64,000 bases of DNA from Afipia sp. (GTDB taxonomy: Bacteria; Pseudomonadota; Alphaproteobacteria; Rhizobiales; Xanthobacteraceae). How positions within the stretch are numbered: position 1 is the first letter of the stretch; every line of letters starts with the position of its first letter. The notes under the pieces are model-generated. The model was not told the DNA's origin. It did not search any database and saw nothing but the letters and a program-made list of their open reading frames with translations. Of the stretch, positions 58,581-64,000 are shown one piece after another. The stretch is from the NCBI GenBank assembly GCA_024508675.1, contig JANINQ010000021.1:186001-250000 (forward strand). The letters are read 5' to 3'. The translations under genes and the position numbers were made by a program.

Positions 58581-59456
58581 TCAGCGGCGTTTCATTGTCG
58601 GATCAAGCGCCACACGCATCGACTCGCCGAGTGTGTTGAAGGCCAGCGCCGTGAACAGGATCGCCAGCCCCGGCGGATACATCTGCTCGGGCGCGATCTC
58701 CATGTTCTGATAAGCGCGTGCCAGCATCGCGCCCCAGCTCGGGTCCGGCGGCTGAATGCCGAGGCCGAGGAAGCTGAGGCTTGCTTCCGCGAGCAGCGCG
58801 GCGGCGAGCAGCAGCGTCACCTGCACGATCACCGGCTGGATCGCATTCGGCAGGACGTGACGCCACAGGATGCGCCTCGTGGACACGCCAAAGCATCGCG
58901 CGGCATCCACATAAAGCTCGTTGCGCACCACCAGCGTGCGCGCGCGCACCAGCCGCGCCAGTTGCGGCGCGAACACGATACCGACCGAGATCATACCGTT
59001 GGTCAGGCCGATGCCGAGCGCACCGGTAACGGCAATCGCCAGCACAATGGCTGGAAACGACAGGAAGCTGTCGACCACACGGCTGATCGCTTCATCGACC
59101 CAGCCGCCGAGATAGCCCGCGAGCACGCCCACCGGAACGCCAATCGCCACCGCAATCGCCACAGCAAGAAAGCTCGCATAGAGGGACGCCATGCCGCCAT
59201 AAATCAGACGGCTGAGCGTATCGCGCCCGAGATCATCAGCACCGAGCCAATGCTGTGCCGTCATTGGTGACAAGGCAGCATCGAGATTTTGCAACGTCGG
59301 AGGGTATGGCGAAATCCATGGGCCGAGGATCGAAATCACAATCAGCGCGGCAAGAAACGACAGGCTCAGCGCGCCGCGCAGATCCGACTTGAACCAGCGC
59401 CAGAAACCTGCGAGCCAACCCGGCCTGCGCTCGGAGATAACGACCGTATCCGCCAT
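58581..59456 (-). CDS. peptide/opine-type ABC importer permease, DppC family
   Basis: A 291-residue inner-membrane protein with an N-terminal segment, six helices and the EAA loop DAARCFGVSTRRILWRHVLPN. GADDLGRDTLSRLIYGG is the DppC/OppC family signature. The ATG at 59456 lies one base after the dppB-type stop (TGA-G-ATG), which decides it over a TTG at 59477. It pairs with the DppB-like subunit. Confidence 0.93.
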   Translation of the reverse strand: MADTVVISERRPGWLAGFWRWFKSDLRGALSLSFLAALIVISILGPWISPYPPTLQNLDAALSPMTAQHWLGADDLGRDTLSRLIYGGMASLYASFLAVAIAVAIGVPVGVLAGYLGGWVDEAISRVVDSFLSFPAIVLAIAVTGALGIGLTNGMISVGIVFAPQLARLVRARTLVVRNELYVDAARCFGVSTRRILWRHVLPNAIQPVIVQVTLLLAAALLAEASLSFLGLGIQPPDPSWGAMLARAYQNMEIAPEQMYPPGLAILFTALAFNTLGESMRVALDPTMKRR

Positions 59457-59457
59457 C

Positions 59458-60411
59458 TCAGGAAATCCTCGGATCAAGAACGCTGTAGAGAATGTCGGTC
59501 AGCAGATTCAGCGTGACGACGATCAGCACCATCGCAAACACCACGCCCTGCACCACCGGAAAATCGCGGTTCATCGCCGCATTGACGATGAGGCTTCCCA
59601 TGCCGGGAATGGCGAACACCGCCTCGACGACGACGGTTGCCGCCAGCATGCGATTGGCGAGTAGGCTCACCACCGTCAGAAGATTGACGCTGACGTTTTT
59701 TAACCCATGCCGCCACAGAATCGACGACGGCGGCAGGCCTTTTGCGTGAAGCGTGCGTACCTGTTGCGACGACAGGATTTCGACCAGCGACGAACGCAGT
59801 TGCCGCGCGACTTCAGCGATGCCACCCGAAGCCAGCGCCGTCGCGGGAAGGATCGCATGCCGGAGCGCGCCCCATGGGTCCTGCGAAAAGGCCACCGCCC
59901 CTGTAGCCGGAAGCCAGTTCATTTCCAGCGCGAAGAATGCAACCAGCAACATGCCCAGCCAGAAATTCGGCACGGCCACGCCCAGGGACGCGATAGCCAT
60001 GACAAAACTGTCCGCCCATGAGCCGGGCCTGCTCGCCGCCGCGATCCCGAGCGGAATGCCGATCAGCAGCGCAAGGATCATCGCCAGGGCCACGATCAGC
60101 AATGTATGAGGAAGACACCGCTGGATCGACGTCAGAACCGCTTCGCTTGAGATAAGCGAATTGGACAGATCGCCATGGGCGGCCTTCCAGAGCCACGTCC
60201 CGTATTGCACGAAAAATGGCTGGTCGAGGCCGTAGATTTCGCGGATTTCAGCGATCCGCTGCTCTGACGCGTTATCACCTGCCAGCGTGACCGCAACGTC
60301 GCCCGGCACCAGCTTGAGCAGCCCGAACACGATGAAGGTCGAGAGCACGACCACCGGCACCGTCTGCAACAGACGGCGGCCGATGATGCTGAGCTTTGCG
60401 GCGGTGATCAT
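59458..60411 (-). CDS. peptide/opine-type ABC importer permease, DppB family
   Basis: A 317-residue permease with six membrane helices. The N-terminus RRLLQTVPVVVLSTFIVF is the usual DppB start, and the EAA loop is QVRTLHAKGLPPSSILWRHG. The ATG at 60411 gives normal length; a frame open to 60477 adds an Arg-rich tail absent in relatives. It follows the binding-protein gene by 69 bases and precedes the DppC-type gene by one base. Confidence 0.93.
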   Translation of the reverse strand: MITAAKLSIIGRRLLQTVPVVVLSTFIVFGLLKLVPGDVAVTLAGDNASEQRIAEIREIYGLDQPFFVQYGTWLWKAAHGDLSNSLISSEAVLTSIQRCLPHTLLIVALAMILALLIGIPLGIAAASRPGSWADSFVMAIASLGVAVPNFWLGMLLVAFFALEMNWLPATGAVAFSQDPWGALRHAILPATALASGGIAEVARQLRSSLVEILSSQQVRTLHAKGLPPSSILWRHGLKNVSVNLLTVVSLLANRMLAATVVVEAVFAIPGMGSLIVNAAMNRDFPVVQGVVFAMVLIVVTLNLLTDILYSVLDPRIS

Positions 60412-60480
60412 GACAAAACCGGGCCTTCGATTATCGAATGACCGGCGCCGCGCTTGCCGCAGCGGCGCCGGTATCAAGTG

Positions 60481-62034
60481 TTATCCGAGCGAGATGTTTT
60501 CGAACTTCGGCTTGCCGAGCAGGTTCGGCTTGAAGCCCTTCACCTTCTCGGACAGCGCGTCGATCTCAAACTGGAACGCCAGCGGAGCGGACAGCGCGTT
60601 CTCCATGGTGAAGCGCTGGATCTTGGCGAACACCGCCGCACGCTTGGCGAGGTCTTCGCTCTCGCGGCTTTCCTGAATCAGGGCTGAGAGCTCAGGCGCC
60701 GCAAGACGGCCCGCATTGTAGTAAGCGCCCTTATCGAAACCGAGCGCGTAGGTCATGCTCGGATCGGGACGGCCCGTCCATGCGGACACCAGGAGATCGA
60801 ATTTCTTCTCCGTGCCGAAGAACTGCGCGCTGATTTCCGCAATGGTGCCGCGGGTGAACTTGAGGCGGATACCGGCCTTGCCGAGCTGATCCTGAATCAC
60901 CTCGCCGCGGCGAACCGAGTCCTGATCCATATAGCCGCCGATGGTCAGTTCCAGACCATCCTTGAACCCGGCCTCTGCCAGCAGCTTGCGTGCCTTGTCC
61001 GGATCGTGCGGATAGAGATTGGCAATGGACTTGTCATAGGCCCAGTGGGTGCTCGGCAAGGTCATCCTTGCAGGCTCGCCGAGGCCGCCCATAGTCGCCT
61101 TGACGAAGGCATCGCGGTCCAGCGCGAAGTTGATGGCTTGTCGGACCTTGACGTTGTCGAGGGGCGCGCGTGCGGTATTGATGTAGACCTGAACGCAATA
61201 CAGCGTCGGCGACGTCACCGTGGTCAGATTCTTGGCGCGATCGATCACCGGCTTGAGGCGCGCAGGCAGCGCGAACGACATGTCGTTCTGACCGGCGACA
61301 ACAGAGCGAAGCGCGGTCGCAAGCTCGGGAATGATGTTGAACTCGATGCCATCGAGATAGGGCCGTCCCGGACGCCAATAGCTGTCGTTGCGGGTGACGA
61401 CAATCGCTTCATTGTCGGCCCACCGGACGAACTTCCACGGCCCCGCCCCGACCGGCTTGCGGTCGGTGTCGTTGCCGAGCGCCTTGATGTTGGTCGGAGA
61501 CACCATCATGCCCGCACGATCGGAGAAGATCGCAGGCAATGCGCTGTCCGCATTCTTCAGCTTCAGCGTCACCTGCAGCGGACCCGTGACCTCGACCGAC
61601 TCGATGCTGGTGAGATCCGCCTTCACGTTGGAGCGCTGATCCGCGCGACCGCGATCGATGTTGAATTTGACCGCTTCCGCATCGAGCGGCGTGCCGTCGT
61701 GAAACTTGATGCCGCTCTGGATGTCGAACACCAGCGTCTTGGGGTCCGGATAGGTCCATTTGGCCAGACCGGGCTTCGGCTTGAGCGTGTCGTAATCCCA
61801 TTCGACCAGCGTGTCGTACATGGTCCAGAGAATGCTGTGATCGGATCCCGCGCCGCCGGTGGCCGGATCGAGCGACGATGGATTGGCAGGCGCGGCGACT
61901 TTCAGGATGCCGCCCTTCTTTTGCGCCTCGGCGAACGCAGGCAGACCGAATGCACCGGCCGCAGCAGCGCCCCCCATCAGCGCCAACATCTCGCGGCGAT
62001 GCAGGACACCCGTCATATGATCGAATTTCTTCAT
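60481..62034 (-). CDS. family 5 extracellular solute-binding protein of the importer
   Basis: A 517-residue periplasmic binding protein of the DppA/OppA/NikA type. The signal is Tat-like (HRREMLALMGGAAAAG, cleavage near FAEAQ). GGILKVAAPANPSSLDPATGG starts the mature fold and LVEWDYDTLKPKPGLAK follows. GGGAGGA seven bases before the ATG at 62034 decides the start; the frame is open to 62121 without one. Members bind peptides, opines, nickel or small organic acids; the operon's ligase and carboxylase favour an acid or a conjugate here. Confidence 0.93.
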   Translation of the reverse strand: MKKFDHMTGVLHRREMLALMGGAAAAGAFGLPAFAEAQKKGGILKVAAPANPSSLDPATGGAGSDHSILWTMYDTLVEWDYDTLKPKPGLAKWTYPDPKTLVFDIQSGIKFHDGTPLDAEAVKFNIDRGRADQRSNVKADLTSIESVEVTGPLQVTLKLKNADSALPAIFSDRAGMMVSPTNIKALGNDTDRKPVGAGPWKFVRWADNEAIVVTRNDSYWRPGRPYLDGIEFNIIPELATALRSVVAGQNDMSFALPARLKPVIDRAKNLTTVTSPTLYCVQVYINTARAPLDNVKVRQAINFALDRDAFVKATMGGLGEPARMTLPSTHWAYDKSIANLYPHDPDKARKLLAEAGFKDGLELTIGGYMDQDSVRRGEVIQDQLGKAGIRLKFTRGTIAEISAQFFGTEKKFDLLVSAWTGRPDPSMTYALGFDKGAYYNAGRLAAPELSALIQESRESEDLAKRAAVFAKIQRFTMENALSAPLAFQFEIDALSEKVKGFKPNLLGKPKFENISLG

Positions 62035-62053
62035 CCTTGTTTCCTCCCTGTTG

Positions 62054-63082
62054 TTATTGCGCGACTGGCGCATTTTGATTGTTCGGCGGCGGTCCTTCCG
62101 CCGAAGCGAAATGACAGGCAACCATGTGCCCGGGCTTCAGCTCCCGCCATGCGGGCACTTCGGCGGCACAGCGCGGCTGCACGGAAGGACAGCGCGTGCG
62201 GAATCGGCACCCCGACGGCGGAGCCACCGGGCTCGGGATTTCGCCTTCGAGAATGATGCGCTTGTCGACCCGCATGCTGGACGGCAGCGGAATAGGCTCG
62301 GCGGAGAGCAATGCTTTTGTGTACGGATGCAACGGCCGCTCGATCACGTCTTCAGTCGGACCAAGCTCCATCAACTTGCCGAGATAGGTCACGGCAATGC
62401 GATCGGAGACGTGGGAGACGACGGAAATGTCGTGGGTGATGAAAACGTAGGTCAGCCCGAATTCGCGCTGCAGATCGGTGAAGAGATTGAGCACGTCACC
62501 GCGGATCGACACGTCCAGCGCAGCCACGACCTCATCGCAGACGATGACCTTGGGCCGCAGCGTCAGAACGCGCGCGATGTTGACACGCTGTTTCTGCCCG
62601 CCCGAGAGTTGGTGCGGATAACGCCCCGCGGTTTCCGGCGAGAGCCCCACCCGCTCCAGCGCCGCGATGCCGCGCTTGCGGCGAGATGCATCGTTGCCCT
62701 CGCGCATCACCTCCAGCGGTTCGATCACGCTGTCGATGATCGTCATGCGCGGATTGAGCGCCGCATTGGGGTCCTGGAAAATGATCTGATAGTCGCGCCG
62801 GTGTTTCCTGAAATGGCCGGTGCCGAGCGACGCCGGATCCGTTCCGTCGTGCAGGATCTGGCCATGCGTCGGCGCGATCAGCGACACCAGCGCCCGGCCC
62901 AATGTCGTCTTGCCCGAACCGGATTCGCCGATCACCCCGAACGTTTCGCCGGCGCGAACCTCGAAGTTCATGCCGTCGATGGCCTTCACGGTGTCGCGGC
63001 CATCGCGTGTCGGGAAAAGAATGCGCAGGTCGCGCACCGAGAGAATGCTGTTTGCCGCCTGATTGCGTTGCGTGCCCGACAT
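62054..63082 (-). CDS. ABC importer ATPase, DppF/OppF family
   Basis: A 342-residue ATPase with Walker [15 protein letters not shown], signature [15 protein letters not shown] and Walker [14 protein letters not shown]. The C-terminal OppF-type extension carries cysteines ([13 protein letters not shown]) that may bind an Fe-S cluster, as noted for this family. Its ATG overlaps the stop of the DppD-type gene by one base. It ends 19 bases before the binding-protein start. Confidence 0.94.
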   Translation of the reverse strand: MSGTQRNQAANSILSVRDLRILFPTRDGRDTVKAIDGMNFEVRAGETFGVIGESGSGKTTLGRALVSLIAPTHGQILHDGTDPASLGTGHFRKHRRDYQIIFQDPNAALNPRMTIIDSVIEPLEVMREGNDASRRKRGIAALERVGLSPETAGRYPHQLSGGQKQRVNIARVLTLRPKVIVCDEVVAALDVSIRGDVLNLFTDLQREFGLTYVFITHDISVVSHVSDRIAVTYLGKLMELGPTEDVIERPLHPYTKALLSAEPIPLPSSMRVDKRIILEGEIPSPVAPPSGCRFRTRCPSVQPRCAAEVPAWRELKPGHMVACHFASAEGPPPNNQNAPVAQ

Positions 63083-64000
63083 CAGTTCACCGCCCCCGGC
63101 AACGTCAAGTCCGGTGCGCGCCAGCAGCGTGCCATGCGGCCTGCTCCCACCTCGATCATCGGCTGTTCACGTTCACAGCCCGCCACGGCATGCGAGCAAC
63201 GGGGACGGAATCGGCAGCCGGCCGGCATGCCGGTCGGCGACGGAACGCGGCCGGGAATGGAAGGCAACACACCACGGCGCTGGCTGAGTCCCGGCAAGGA
63301 TCGCAGCAGCCCGGATGTATAGGGATGACGCGGGCGCATCAGCGCATCGTCCACCGGCGCGTCTTCCACGACTTCCCCGGCATACATGGTGATCATGCGC
63401 GTGCAGACTTCTGCCACCACGCCGAGATCGTGCGTGATGAAAATGAGCGCGGTTCCGGTCCGCTCGCTCAAGGAGCGCAACAGATCGGTGATCTGGGCCT
63501 GCACCGTGACATCGAGTGCTGTCGTCGGCTCATCCGCGATCAGAAGCTTCGGCTTGCAGATCAGCGCCATTGCGATCATCACGCGCTGACGCATGCCGCC
63601 GGACAGTTGATGCGGATATTCGTCGCAGCGCCGGCCCGGCGCGGGAATGCCGACTTCAGCCAGCGCGGCGATGGCACGCTCGCGCCCTTCCGCGCGGCTC
63701 GCCGGAAAATGCGCCCGATACGCTTCGCTGATCTGGTCACCGACAGTGAATACGGGATCGAGCGCGCTCATCGGCTCCTGAAAGATCATCGCGATGTCGC
63801 GGCCACGCACCGCGCGCATCTGCCGCGGCGACAGCCCGGCGAGATCGGTGCCCTCGAACAGGATTTCGCCTTTCACGCGCGCGGATTGCGGCGGCAGCAG
63901 ACGCAGCAGGGACAGACCCGTCACCGTCTTGCCGCAACCGCTCTCACCGACGATCCCGACACGTTCACCGGGCTTGATCGCGAAACTCACATTCTTTGTG
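63082..64000 (-). CDS. ABC importer ATPase, DppD/OppD family (partial, N-terminus outside window)
   Basis: 306 residues are visible, and the frame stays open to the right edge. Walker A is GESGCGKTVTGLSLL, the signature LSGGMRQRVMIAMAL, and Walker B KLLIADEPTTALD. The GTG at 63988-63990 reads as an internal valine in the TKNVSFAIKPGE strand, so the true start lies outside the window. The C-terminal CRFRPRCSHAVAGC cysteines match the DppD family. TGATG overlap with the next gene indicates coupling. It is the first visible gene of the seven-gene operon. Confidence 0.93.
   Translation of the reverse strand, partial: TKNVSFAIKPGERVGIVGESGCGKTVTGLSLLRLLPPQSARVKGEILFEGTDLAGLSPRQMRAVRGRDIAMIFQEPMSALDPVFTVGDQISEAYRAHFPASRAEGRERAIAALAEVGIPAPGRRCDEYPHQLSGGMRQRVMIAMALICKPKLLIADEPTTALDVTVQAQITDLLRSLSERTGTALIFITHDLGVVAEVCTRMITMYAGEVVEDAPVDDALMRPRHPYTSGLLRSLPGLSQRRGVLPSIPGRVPSPTGMPAGCRFRPRCSHAVAGCEREQPMIEVGAGRMARCWRAPDLTLPGAVN

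Overview
The window is about 60 kb of ordinary alphaproteobacterial chromosome plus one accessory locus. High GC, codon use, and the mix of genes (class II DAHP synthase, DUF2865 and DUF2059 proteins, TIGR02281 aspartic protease, FecR-type surface protein, TakP-like TRAP binding proteins) point to the Nitrobacteraceae/Bradyrhizobiaceae (Afipia, Rhodopseudomonas, Bradyrhizobium or a relative). That placement is recognition by eye, not a computed result. No rRNA, tRNA, CRISPR array, phage or insertion sequence was recognised.

Layout. 1-9.2 kb, all minus strand: an aminotransferase cut by the left edge, rhodanese, Kup potassium transporter, a MotB/MotA-like proton-channel pair, and an Atm1-type ABC exporter with psd and pssA for phosphatidylethanolamine synthesis. 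9.4-14.1 kb: a LOG-family protein, a VOC protein, and the tightly overlapped series cysS, a 37-residue membrane microprotein, a GNAT protein and cimA. 14.4-16.4 kb, plus strand: two exported proteins and a GIY-YIG gene set exactly between two inverted palindromic repeats. 16.4-22.8 kb, minus strand: nadE, class II DAHP synthase with dgkA, and rpiA, DUF2059, gor. 22.9-30.5 kb: gph, a lipoprotein, moaA, and a TRAP transporter with two near-duplicate binding proteins. 30.6-39.6 kb: an ApbC/Mrp Fe-S carrier, a beta-hydroxyacid dehydrogenase, a sensor kinase, DUF1289 and aspartic protease, dusA, an MFS transporter and an ABC-F protein.

39.7-50.5 kb is the most unusual part. It is a six-gene minus-strand operon: an Asn/Asp/Gln-rich low-complexity protein, a 652-residue protein with five internal repeats, a type I secretion ABC ATPase, its HlyD adaptor, a GNAT-TPR fusion, and a FecR-cadherin-like protein carrying a seven-histidine run. 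The first two proteins share a short Gln/Asn/Asp motif, and a strong hairpin lies between their genes. The likely job is secretion and surface assembly of repeat-rich proteins. Next to it lie a small protein with an R-N-x3-H (HEPN-like) motif, an orphan protein, and a LuxR-type regulator with a degenerate receiver domain.

53.4-64 kb, minus strand: one apparent operon, cut by the right edge, of a complete peptide/opine-type ABC importer, an AMP-forming acyl-CoA ligase and a one-chain biotin carboxylase/BCCP/carboxyltransferase. This suggests uptake, CoA activation and carboxylation of an unknown carboxylic acid.
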